64,000 nt of DNA from G963662675 sp963662675 (GTDB lineage Bacteria; Bacteroidota; Bacteroidia; Bacteroidales; Prolixibacteraceae), in the NCBI GenBank assembly GCA_963662675.2, contig CAXXHP010000002.1, forward strand, positions 62,001 through 126,000, written 5' to 3'. The notes beneath the pieces are model-generated. The model was not told the DNA's origin, made no database searches, and saw nothing but the letters and a program-made list of their open reading frames with translations. Of the stretch, positions 35,655 to 43,290 are shown in pieces. The position numbers and the translations under genes were made by a program. Each line of letters begins with the position of its first letter. Position 1 is the stretch's first letter.

Positions 35655-36641
35655 ATGAGAAAAATTCAAAATTGGAGCATTACGGCTATAGTTCTACTGT
35701 TCTTATCATCAACTGTATTAGGCGGATGTGCCAGTAAAGAAAAACAACTAGGTATTGCTTTTTATTCGGTAAAAGGAATGGATTCAGACATTGAAAATTC
35801 ATTAATGTCATTAGCAAATGATGGTTATACCGTAGGTGAAGCATCTAACTATAATGCCGATGCAGGAACTTTTGGAGAGTACCAACCAGCCGAATATGCA
35901 GAATTGGCGAAAACACATGGGCTGTCTGTTATTTCAAGCCATGCTCGTGCCACATTTGACAAAGATGATGTAGAAGGATCGTTAGCTGCATGGAAAGAAG
36001 TTTTAGACAACCACCAAGCAGCAGGCTTCAAATATGTTATTCTTCCTATGCATACATTCTCTAACACACTTGAAGGAGTGAAAGCAGAGAGCGACCTCAT
36101 GAATAAAATCGGAGAAGAAGCCAATAAAAGAGGACTTAAATTTGGCTACCATAACCACAGTGCTGAGTTCGAAAAAATTGGAACCAGTGATGAGATTCTT
36201 GAAGATTACTTAATTGCTAATACCGATGCTGATAAAGTATTCTTCCAAATGGATGTTTACTGGGTTACTCAAGGTAATCAAGATCCTGTTGAATACCTGA
36301 AAAAATACCCAAATCGTTTTCAGGTACTTCATATTAAAGATGATTATGTGATTGGTGCAAGTGGTAAAATTGACTACAACGCAATTTTCACTCAGTTTTA
36401 CCAAAACGGGTTCGAAGATTGGTTTGTTGAAATTGAAGCTAAGATGACTGAGGAAGAAAGAGAACAAATGGCTGCTATCATGGAACAAATGAAGAAAGCT
36501 CAAGAAGAAGGCACAGAATTCAAACCTGACATGAGTAAAGTTCCTGGATTTGGGGCTCCAGATCCTGAAAAGTTAAAAATATCTCTTGATGCAATTAGCG
36601 AAAGTGCTACATATTTGAAGAATTCTGATTTCGTAAAATAA
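35655..36641 (+). CDS. Xylose-isomerase-like TIM-barrel lipoprotein
   Basis: A protein of 328 residues with a lipoprotein signal ending LGGC (about residue 25). The barrel follows the sugar phosphate isomerase/epimerase pattern: LGIAFYSVKGMDSDI, VISSHARATF, LKFGYHNHSAEF, VFFQMDVYWVTQG, FQVLHIKDDYV and DWFVEIEA, with metal-ligand-type His, Glu and Asp. A charged insert rich in Glu, Lys and Met (about 255-295) precedes the last helix. Exported relatives in Bacteroidota are thought to act on sugars or inositols in the periplasm; the reaction is unknown. Two 11-nt-spaced heptamers (TTTAATC 35525, TGTATTA 35536) lie upstream, too few to call a Pho box. Confidence 0.85.
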   Translation: MRKIQNWSITAIVLLFLSSTVLGGCASKEKQLGIAFYSVKGMDSDIENSLMSLANDGYTVGEASNYNADAGTFGEYQPAEYAELAKTHGLSVISSHARATFDKDDVEGSLAAWKEVLDNHQAAGFKYVILPMHTFSNTLEGVKAESDLMNKIGEEANKRGLKFGYHNHSAEFEKIGTSDEILEDYLIANTDADKVFFQMDVYWVTQGNQDPVEYLKKYPNRFQVLHIKDDYVIGASGKIDYNAIFTQFYQNGFEDWFVEIEAKMTEEEREQMAAIMEQMKKAQEEGTEFKPDMSKVPGFGAPDPEKLKISLDAISESATYLKNSDFVK

Positions 36642-36662
36642 ATTCTTCCTCAATATTGATTG

Positions 36663-36699
36663 AAAGATCCGATCCTTTAAAAGGGTCGGATCTTTTTTT
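36663..36699 (+). terminator. Terminator of the TIM-barrel lipoprotein gene
   Basis: AAAGATCCGATCC pairs with GGGTCGGATCTTT (13 bp, one G-U), followed by T7. From here to about 36970 I see no gene; the short frames start inside the terminator or lack coding character. Confidence 0.85.
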
Positions 36700-36972
36700 G
36701 CTAAAAATCCATTACGAGCAACAAAAAACTAACCTATTGCTTGTACTCATTTCTACTTACAGATTATCTTTTACGCTATCAGTATACTTGTTTCTCAAAT
36801 GCCTTGTTCCTTTCAATCGCTTAAATAAGCTCTCTCCCTATTTAAGTGGACTCAGAACTTCAGGGTTTGGGCGCAAGAATGAATAACTCCCACCTATTAA
36901 TTATTCCCCTTCATCCAGACAAAACATATCCATATACGTCTATCTCTCCCAGAATAAAAATCAACAAGAAAC

Positions 36973-37093
36973 CGTCCAGAAAGCAGAAAAATCATTGGGG
37001 AACGTCATCTCAAATTTATTATGGGATCTGTTTCACCGTTGATTAAGATCCTGAAACAAGTTCAGGATGACTTGTATCTTTCCTTTTTGGACA
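36973..37093. repeat. Possible small repeat element with imperfect terminal inverted repeats
   Basis: CGTCCAGAAAG (36973-36983) and CTTTTTGGACA (37083-37093) are inverted with 9 of 11 matches. Between them are the palindrome ATCCTGAA-ACAAG-TTCAGGAT (37048-37068) and GTCATC/GGATCTG segments resembling dispersed palindromic units that read GTCATCCTGAAC...TTCAGGATC in other bacteria. There is no coding capacity. It may be a MITE-like or REP-like unit; no second copy is in the window. Confidence 0.4.
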
Positions 37094-37149
37094 GCCCCTT
37101 TTTTGGTTGCTGTAATCCCCCAGAAACTTCTCGTCGGTATAAATTAAAA

Positions 37150-37228
37150 TGTCATCATAATGTAACATAAGAGTATGCTTTATTTAATCACCCTGTAATA
37201 ATAATGCCCGTCCTTAGCCTCAGATTTG
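37150..37228 (+). promoter_or_regulatory. Tandem PhoB-box array before the TonB receptor
   Basis: Heptamers at exactly 11-nt phase: TGTCATC (37150), TGTAACA (37161), weak AGTATGC (37172), TTTAATC (37183), TGTAATA (37194) and a weak TGCCCGT (37205). TGTCAT is the exact E. coli PhoB half-site. CAGATTTG at 37221, 16 nt after the start of the last phased unit, resembles a -7 box. The ATG of the receptor follows about 100 bp later. Confidence 0.65.
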
Positions 37229-37325
37229 AATGTAGCTCTATCATTTAAAAATGGACTATTAATCACTCAAAAGCAAAGTCATCATCAACAGGTTGACTTA
37301 TAAAAAAACAACAGATCACAAATTT

Positions 37326-40076
37326 ATGGGAATTAAAAGATTAGCACTGCTAACATTTTTTGTGGCTATATCACTAGCCTCAATTGCACAAAACGGAACA
37401 GTAAAAGGTCTGGTTACAGACCAAATGTCAAATGAATCATTGGTTGGAGCAACCATTATGCTGGAAGGGACAATCGTTGGAACAATCACCGATTTTGATG
37501 GGAACTATGTACTTCCCAAAATCACTCCCGGGACTTACAACGTTCGGTGTTCCTTTATCTCTTACGAGCCTATAACAATTGAAAGCGTAGAGATTCGGGC
37601 AAACCAAACTCTTGAGTTTAATTTCGACTTAAGTGAGTCAACACTTCAAATTGAAGACATTCAAGTTGTAGCTATAGCAAGCCGTGAATCAGAAACCATG
37701 CTTTTGCTGGATCAAAAAAAAGCCTCAGGAATTAAAGAGAGCATTGGCTCCAACCGTCTTTCTAGCTTGGGTGTTTCGGATGCAGCTTCAGCAACATCGA
37801 AGATATCAGGGGTTACCAAGAATGAAAGTTCTGGCGATGTATATATCCGAGGATTAGGAGACCGATATTTAACAACCACAATGAATGGGCTACCTATTCC
37901 TTCTGATGATGTTGAGAAAAAAAATATCGATTTAAACCTATTCTCCACGAATTTCATTAAAAATGTTGGTATTGATAAAACTTTCTCCGTTGAAACGTAT
38001 GCCGACCAATCGTCTGGGACAGTAAATATTAACTCCAAGACCTTTAGTGAAACAATCATCTTTGGTATTACTGGTAAAACAAATACCAATATCCTTCAAC
38101 GTGATAACTGGAATAATTTTAAGACAACCCAAAACATGAACGATGTTAGCTTTGGTGTGCATCAACGTTCATATTACACAGAAGCAGCAATAAAAAAGCA
38201 AAGCTGGAACACGGAGACCCAAAAATTACCCATGGGATATGAATTTTCATTTTCAGCGGGTAAAAAGTTTAAGCTTTTTAATAACGAAATGACCGTTTTT
38301 GCAACTGCAAGCAATGAGAATTCTCACGAGTACCATCAAGGTATTTATAAGAAATACAGATCAAATGTTTTAGATAACTCATTTACTGATGCTGAAACAT
38401 TTGGCACAAAAATAAATACGACAGGTCTTATAAATCTAACCTATAATTTCAACGATGATCACATCCTTAATTTCAACAGTCTGAGCATTTTAAAAACCAT
38501 TGATCAACTTTATGAGCAGGGTAGAAATGGTGAAGGTTATGTCTTCGATCAAGATCCACAGGAAGAAGGTGCATTCATTAGGGATCAGAACCTAAAAACA
38601 ACTCAAATATTCATTAATCAATTATTAGGAACACATGCCTTAAGTGACAAAAACAAGGTGGAGTGGGCTTTAGGATACAATCTTGTAAACTCAGAAGAAC
38701 CTAACCGTATCAGGAATGAAGTTAATATCGTTGATGACAATACCGTCCAGTTTGCCCACGTTGGTGACTTCCAGCAAAGAAAAACGCTTCAGGAAATCGA
38801 TGACACAGAGCTTAACGGTTACCTAAAAGACATACTCAGCTTATATGACAAAGAACATAAAAAGCTCAAGCTCAATTATGGAGCCAATTTCCGGGTGAAA
38901 GAACGGACTTTCAGGTCCCTTTTTATAGGAGTTAGGGCAAAAGGATTTCAGATTGAATCAATCGATAATCTGGATGAAGCTTTTCTTAATACAGCCAATT
39001 ATTCAAGTACAGGACTTGTTATTAAAGAAAGAAACCCGGATTTGTATAACGCTAATTTAAACGTATATGCAGCTTATGCAAATACTTATTTCGAGCTTAA
39101 TAAAGTAAGTGGGAGTTTGGGCTTAAGGTATGAGATGGATGATATTAATGTTAGCTGGGATGTGGCAAACTATGTGGGAAGAACCGGTCGCCTATCAAAT
39201 AGCTACAACAACATACTTCCAGCTTTAAACTTTAAATATTCAATTAATGACAATAGTTCTTTACGGATGGCCGCAAGTAAAACAATTACGTTGCCCGAGT
39301 TTAAAGAGTTATCGCCTTTCGAATACGTATCGCCAACAGGACGCGTAACGAAAGGGAATCCAAGTCTGAAAAGATCCGTCAACTACAACTTCGACATAAA
39401 ATGGGAAATGTTTCCACAATCAAATGAATTGGTCTCTGTAACGGGTTTTTACAAAAAAATCCAAGATCCGATAAATCTTGCTCAAACGAGAGGTTCGTCT
39501 GGGAATTTTATTTACGAAAACACGGGTAAAAAGGCTGATGTTTATGGACTTGAACTAGAGACAAGGCTTAGTCTAATTAATCCGGAAAATACAAGATTAC
39601 CTGAGTTAAATATAGTATTAAATGCTACTAAAATGTGGTTTAATCAGGACTTGCTGGATGAGTTTCAATACAATAATAAAACCGAATCTAATTTACAAGG
39701 TGCAGCGGGGTTCATCATGAATGCCACACTTAGCTTCGCAAATAATAAGGAAAAAGAATTTATAGCAACAATTAACGGAAACTATTCTTCCAATAAAATT
39801 CTTGCCCTTGGGGCACCTGAAGATTATGAGAACAGTTCAACCCTGTTCAATAATGAAATCATAGAAAAAGGCTTTACCTCAGTTGACATTGTCATAAGCC
39901 AAAAAATATCAAAAACAGTATCGCTAAAGCTATCAGGAAAAAACTTGCTGAATCCTAAAATTGAACAAACACAAATCATAGAGCCCTTATCGGGTGACGC
40001 GTCAAACGAGCTTGTAAGCTCTTACAAAAAAGGAATTAACCTAAGCATTGGTGTAAACATCTATTTAAATAATTAA
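37326..40076 (+). CDS. TonB-dependent receptor, probably phosphate-starvation controlled
   Basis: A protein of 916 residues from the ATG encoding MGIKRLALL (the TTG frame upstream is rejected). A signal ends SIAQ (about residue 21). A carboxypeptidase-regulatory domain covers about 23-105 (GTVKGLVTDQMSNESLVGATI, TDFDGNYVLPKI). The plug (about 120-240) carries GDVYIRGLGDRYLTTTMNGLPIP and ADQSSGTVNINSK, the GLGDRY receptor subtype. A large barrel follows. It is followed after 36 bp by a beta-helix-like lipoprotein, not SusD. With Pho-type repeats upstream, it may import a phosphorus-containing ligand; this is inference. Confidence 0.9.
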   Translation: MGIKRLALLTFFVAISLASIAQNGTVKGLVTDQMSNESLVGATIMLEGTIVGTITDFDGNYVLPKITPGTYNVRCSFISYEPITIESVEIRANQTLEFNFDLSESTLQIEDIQVVAIASRESETMLLLDQKKASGIKESIGSNRLSSLGVSDAASATSKISGVTKNESSGDVYIRGLGDRYLTTTMNGLPIPSDDVEKKNIDLNLFSTNFIKNVGIDKTFSVETYADQSSGTVNINSKTFSETIIFGITGKTNTNILQRDNWNNFKTTQNMNDVSFGVHQRSYYTEAAIKKQSWNTETQKLPMGYEFSFSAGKKFKLFNNEMTVFATASNENSHEYHQGIYKKYRSNVLDNSFTDAETFGTKINTTGLINLTYNFNDDHILNFNSLSILKTIDQLYEQGRNGEGYVFDQDPQEEGAFIRDQNLKTTQIFINQLLGTHALSDKNKVEWALGYNLVNSEEPNRIRNEVNIVDDNTVQFAHVGDFQQRKTLQEIDDTELNGYLKDILSLYDKEHKKLKLNYGANFRVKERTFRSLFIGVRAKGFQIESIDNLDEAFLNTANYSSTGLVIKERNPDLYNANLNVYAAYANTYFELNKVSGSLGLRYEMDDINVSWDVANYVGRTGRLSNSYNNILPALNFKYSINDNSSLRMAASKTITLPEFKELSPFEYVSPTGRVTKGNPSLKRSVNYNFDIKWEMFPQSNELVSVTGFYKKIQDPINLAQTRGSSGNFIYENTGKKADVYGLELETRLSLINPENTRLPELNIVLNATKMWFNQDLLDEFQYNNKTESNLQGAAGFIMNATLSFANNKEKEFIATINGNYSSNKILALGAPEDYENSSTLFNNEIIEKGFTSVDIVISQKISKTVSLKLSGKNLLNPKIEQTQIIEPLSGDASNELVSSYKKGINLSIGVNIYLNN

Positions 40077-40112
40077 TTGAAAAACTGAGTACGTCTCATT
40101 AAAAAAAACAAA

Positions 40113-41138
40113 ATGAAAAAAACAGCAATGAAAATTTTTAGTCTTGCCATTATGGCAACTGTGCTATTTTACAGTTGTAACGATGATCCAATCATTGAGA
40201 TTGAACCAGTCATTGAATCACTAGAAGACGGAACAATGAATGGTACATTAACAGAAAACTACACACTTGATGTCGCCATCCAGTATAACCTTTCAGGTTC
40301 ATTTATTATACCTGACGGTTTAACATTAACCATCCCTGCTGGAACGAATATTTTGGCTGATAATGGCGGCACTGATGTTTATATCGCCGTTCTGCAAGGT
40401 GGTAAAATTGAAATTCAGGGTACTGACAGCAATCCTGTTATAATGACATCATTAGACGGAAATCCTGGTGATTGGGGTGGTTTAACAATCTGTGGTAATG
40501 CGACAACAACAGCCGGGGTGAATGCTGAAGCTGAAGTTGGCGGGTTCATTTACGGTGGAACTGATGATACGGACAATTCCGGGTCAATAGAATATCTGGT
40601 TATTAAAGGAACAGGAGCCCAGATTAACTCTGAGTCTCAATATAACGGTGTTTCTCTTTACGCAGTAGGCTCAGGCACAACCCTGGAGAATATTGCTGTA
40701 ATTAATGGCTCTGACGATGGCATTGAGTTTTTTGGTGGATCTGCAACAGTAACAAACATCTACTTGGAAAACAATGAAGACGATGCTGTTGACTGGACTG
40801 AAGGTTGGGACGGTGATATTACAAACACATACATCTCTCACACAATCGCCGGTTTCTCAACAGCCTTTGAAGGAGATAAAGTAAATAACAATCCTCAATT
40901 TGAAAATGTTACGGCCATCTCAACTGTAGGGGGCACAGCTCTTCAATTCAAAAAAGAATCGGGCGCAACAATTACAAACCTTTATTTAGAAGGTTATGAT
41001 ACCAATATTGATATGAAAGATGATGGTGCTCTAACAAATGTACAGATTGATGGTAGCGATGCGGACATATCTGCTGATTATACATCTGGAACAAAAATTG
41101 ACATTTCAAACTGGAGCTGGATAGAAGCAAGCCTCTAA
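40113..41138 (+). CDS. Beta-helix-like surface lipoprotein paired with the TonB receptor
   Basis: A protein of 341 residues. The lipoprotein signal ends LFYSC (about residue 22), followed by acidic NDDPIIEIEP, which may act as a surface-export signal. The body is a repeated short-strand solenoid: SGSFIIPDGLTLTIPAGTNILA, GGKIEIQGTDSNPVIMTS, GDWGGLTICGNA, and repeated TVTNIYLENN / TITNLYLEGYD / ALTNVQIDGS units, consistent with a right-handed beta-helix. It is very acidic. It occupies the position SusD proteins hold beside SusC receptors, so a ligand-capture role is plausible; no enzymatic motif is seen. It ends in a terminator. Confidence 0.8.
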   Translation: MKKTAMKIFSLAIMATVLFYSCNDDPIIEIEPVIESLEDGTMNGTLTENYTLDVAIQYNLSGSFIIPDGLTLTIPAGTNILADNGGTDVYIAVLQGGKIEIQGTDSNPVIMTSLDGNPGDWGGLTICGNATTTAGVNAEAEVGGFIYGGTDDTDNSGSIEYLVIKGTGAQINSESQYNGVSLYAVGSGTTLENIAVINGSDDGIEFFGGSATVTNIYLENNEDDAVDWTEGWDGDITNTYISHTIAGFSTAFEGDKVNNNPQFENVTAISTVGGTALQFKKESGATITNLYLEGYDTNIDMKDDGALTNVQIDGSDADISADYTSGTKIDISNWSWIEASL

Positions 41139-41190
41139 ACAAAAGCATAAATAATAGTTGAAGTGTTGACTTCAATTCCCGCTAATTTGT

Positions 41191-41224
41191 AAAGCTCTGC
41201 ACCCTTGGGTTCGGGGCTTTTTTT
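41191..41224 (+). terminator. Terminator of the TonB receptor/lipoprotein operon
   Basis: AAAGCTCTG pairs with CGGGGCTTT (with G-U pairs) and an inner ACC/GGT stem, followed by T7. Confidence 0.75.
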
Positions 41225-41304
41225 AGCCGATATTAAGTAATCCCCATATAGCAGATGAACCGGAGCCTCTCGCGAAATAATAAAAACAGCAACAATCCTT
41301 CTTC

Positions 41305-41361
41305 TTTAATTAAATTTTAATCCATCTGTAATTACACCGTAATCACTCTACCCTACATTTG
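41305..41361 (+). promoter_or_regulatory. Tandem PhoB-box array with -7 box
   Basis: Heptamers at exactly 11-nt phase: TTTAATT (41305), TTTAATC (41316), TGTAATT (41327) and CGTAATC (41338). A perfect -7 box TACATTTG (41354-41361) begins 16 nt after the start of the last repeat, the same distance as in the pst array. It precedes the small regulatory-domain protein gene and is the best-formed of the three arrays. Confidence 0.75.
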
Positions 41362-41462
41362 TTTACAGATACTGAAATAGTCGTGGAAAGGAAAGGCTAA
41401 CTGTTCGCAAGAACATTTAGTCAATGACTATTTCTTTTTAAATGAAAACTAAATTATTCAAT

Positions 41463-41807
41463 ATGAAAAAGAGTTTATTAGCTATCGTATTTGTTGCCGC
41501 AACTATGTTGACTTATGCAGCCGACAAAAATGGCAACACCGATGTTGAAAACGCCCAGATAACAATTAATGGACAAATCAACGATCAGGAAACGAATGAA
41601 ACACTGGTGGGGGTAAAGGTTACCCTGAAAGAAACAGGTCAAGTGGCTTACACCGACTTTGACGGAAATTACTCTTTTAACAACATTAAACCCGGAGTCT
41701 ACAACGTGTCGGCCTCTTACATTTCTTATGAAAAGTCAACGGTTGGAGAACTTAATGTAAGTTCAAACTCAAACCAGGTAAATATTAGCTTGAAATCATC
41801 AAACTAA
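41463..41807 (+). CDS. Secreted free-standing carboxypeptidase-regulatory-like domain
   Basis: A protein of 114 residues from the ATG encoding MKKSLLAIVF (an in-frame ATG 21 bp upstream is possible). A signal ends near TYAA (about residue 20). The rest is one beta-sandwich domain: ITINGQINDQETNETLVGVKVTL, TDFDGNYSFNNIKPGVYNVSASYISYE. It closely resembles the N-terminal domain of the nearby TonB receptor (shared DQ..NE.LVG, TDFDGNY, PG.YNV and ISYE) but has no plug or barrel. It has its own Pho-type promoter and terminator. The role is unknown. Confidence 0.82.
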   Translation: MKKSLLAIVFVAATMLTYAADKNGNTDVENAQITINGQINDQETNETLVGVKVTLKETGQVAYTDFDGNYSFNNIKPGVYNVSASYISYEKSTVGELNVSSNSNQVNISLKSSN

Positions 41808-41838
41808 TTGTCTGGTTGTTTCTATACTTAAGATTGAC

Positions 41839-41869
41839 AACCGCTTCTGAGAGCAGAGGCGGTTTTTTT
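41839..41869 (+). terminator. Terminator of the free-standing domain gene
   Basis: AACCGCTTCTG pairs with CAGAGGCGGTT (11 bp, one G-U, AGAG loop), followed by T7. Confidence 0.85.
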
Positions 41870-41948
41870 GCTACCTAAAAGAGAATCCCCTCAGGACAGG
41901 GGGAAAGCATTTGTCCGAGATATTATAATCTAGAATAGAAAAAATAAC

Positions 41949-42407
41949 ATGAACAAACTTGTTTTAGTTTTCGGGTTAATTCTGCTTTCTGCATCAAATA
42001 CCATTGCCCAAAACATTACTGAGATAGATGAAATATACTATTTCGGAAAAGAGCTTTACTCCGGTGTTTTTACAAGTCAGTACCCCAATGGCAACACCAA
42101 ACTACAACTGGAAATTAAAAAGGGATTGAAAAACGGAGAAGTCCGCATCTACTTCGAAAACGGTAAGCTCAATGAAATACGCTCCTATCGAAAAAATAAG
42201 ATGCACGGCACTTGGATAACCTACAACGAAAATGACGTAAAAGTGGCCATTGCCAACTACAAAAAAGGCTTAAAAAACGGAACTTGGAAAGTGTGGGACG
42301 ACAACGGAAATCTCATTTATGAAATGGAATATAAAACCGGGAATAAAACCAGTATCTGGAAAAAGTACGATTCATCCGGAAAGCTGATCAGCGAACGTGA
42401 ATATTAA
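41949..42407 (+). CDS. Secreted MORN-variant (YwqK-type) repeat protein
   Basis: A protein of 152 residues. A signal ends NTIAQ (about residue 21). It then has four to five short beta-hairpin repeats of the MORN/YwqK type: YPNGNTKLQLEIKKGLKNGEVRIYFENGKL, KMHGTWITYNENDVKVA, NGTWKVWDDNGNLIYE and SIWKKYDSSGKLISE. Such repeats bind proteins or membranes; annotation pipelines often call them 'YwqK family antitoxin', but no toxin gene is adjacent. It has a separate terminator on each side. Confidence 0.8.
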   Translation: MNKLVLVFGLILLSASNTIAQNITEIDEIYYFGKELYSGVFTSQYPNGNTKLQLEIKKGLKNGEVRIYFENGKLNEIRSYRKNKMHGTWITYNENDVKVAIANYKKGLKNGTWKVWDDNGNLIYEMEYKTGNKTSIWKKYDSSGKLISEREY

Positions 42408-42428
42408 AACCTCATCAATATAAAAATT

Positions 42429-42456
42429 AAAAGGAGCTTCAACAGAGGTTCCTTTT
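42429..42456 (+). terminator. Terminator-like hairpin after the MORN gene
   Basis: AAAAGGAGCTTC pairs with GAGGTTCCTTTT (12 bp with two G-U pairs, AACA loop). The 3' tail is TTTTCCC. The rest of the gap to 42600 shows nothing I can name. Confidence 0.6.
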
Positions 42457-42600
42457 CCCATAAATAATTCGAGTGAACCATACCATAAAACGAAGAAAAC
42501 GACCTGCAAAGGCCGCTTTTAATATTATTTACCATGGAATTAAACCATCAGCATGAAAGACTACAGTTGTCAGAGAACTCACTAAAGATACAATTTGAAG

Positions 42601-43209
42601 CTACGAGCGTTTCATAATTCCATAGCAGAGAATCTTCAAAATATTGTCGACACCTTTTTCAAGGTTTATTGTTCCATAATTACCAGCTGTTAGAGGCATT
42701 TCTAATCCCTTAATAGCCGTAGTGATACCAATAGCTGCCAATGTGAAATCATACACCTCAAAGGTGTTTTTACGCACTCCTTCAATCAAAATACGTTTAA
42801 TCATCCGAATCTCTTCCTGATCGTATTTCGTTTTAATATTATCAATAAACTCAATGGCTGTTACATCATTCTCAAGAGCATGATAAAAATTAGCTAAACC
42901 TCTAAAAGTTGTCAGCTTGGTTAAAATATAATCCCGAAGTTTCTCGATTGGATCGGTATTTCTGTTTACAACTATCTCTAGTTCCCGTCGCAGAATGTTA
43001 ACTTCTTTCAGTATAACAGCCTGAAAAAGATCTTCTTTACTATCAAAATAATAATATAAAGAACTCTTCCCTTTTCTGACAGCATTGGCTATATCATCAA
43101 GTGTTGTTTTTTTATAGCCATATTTACTAAAAATGTCTTGGGCAATTTTTAAGATATTTTCTCGATTGGTATCTTTTTTATTGGTCCCATTTTCGAGGTT
43201 CATCACCAT
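42601..43209 (-). CDS. TetR/AcrR family transcriptional regulator
   Basis: A protein of 202 residues (ATG at 43209; a second ATG at 43203 is equally likely). The TetR helix-turn-helix spans about 18-65: ENILKIAQDIFSKYGYKKTTLDDIANAVRKGKSSLYYYFDSKEDLFQAV. The C-terminal helical domain has no ligand signature I recognise. Neighbours are rnr and the MORN gene, so the target is not obvious; an RND efflux operon with a palindromic site upstream lies about 12 kb away. Confidence 0.88.
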   Translation of the reverse strand: MVMNLENGTNKKDTNRENILKIAQDIFSKYGYKKTTLDDIANAVRKGKSSLYYYFDSKEDLFQAVILKEVNILRRELEIVVNRNTDPIEKLRDYILTKLTTFRGLANFYHALENDVTAIEFIDNIKTKYDQEEIRMIKRILIEGVRKNTFEVYDFTLAAIGITTAIKGLEMPLTAGNYGTINLEKGVDNILKILCYGIMKRS

Positions 43210-43290
43210 ATCAGAGCAGTTTAAGTTAAGCAGGTAAATATAGTTTTATTTTTCGAATATTTTTACCTACAGTTAAAATCGGGCAAAAAA

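Noticed and set aside
36656..37046. Two open frames (76 and 66 codons) between the TIM-barrel lipoprotein and the TonB receptor
   Set aside because: The first starts inside the terminator hairpin; neither has a promoter, recognisable motif or coding-like composition, and the second overlaps the repeat element.
41949..42407. Toxin-antitoxin system suggested by the 'YwqK antitoxin' family name
   Set aside because: The protein has a Sec signal and simple MORN-like repeats, and no toxin gene lies beside it; the antitoxin label is an annotation habit.
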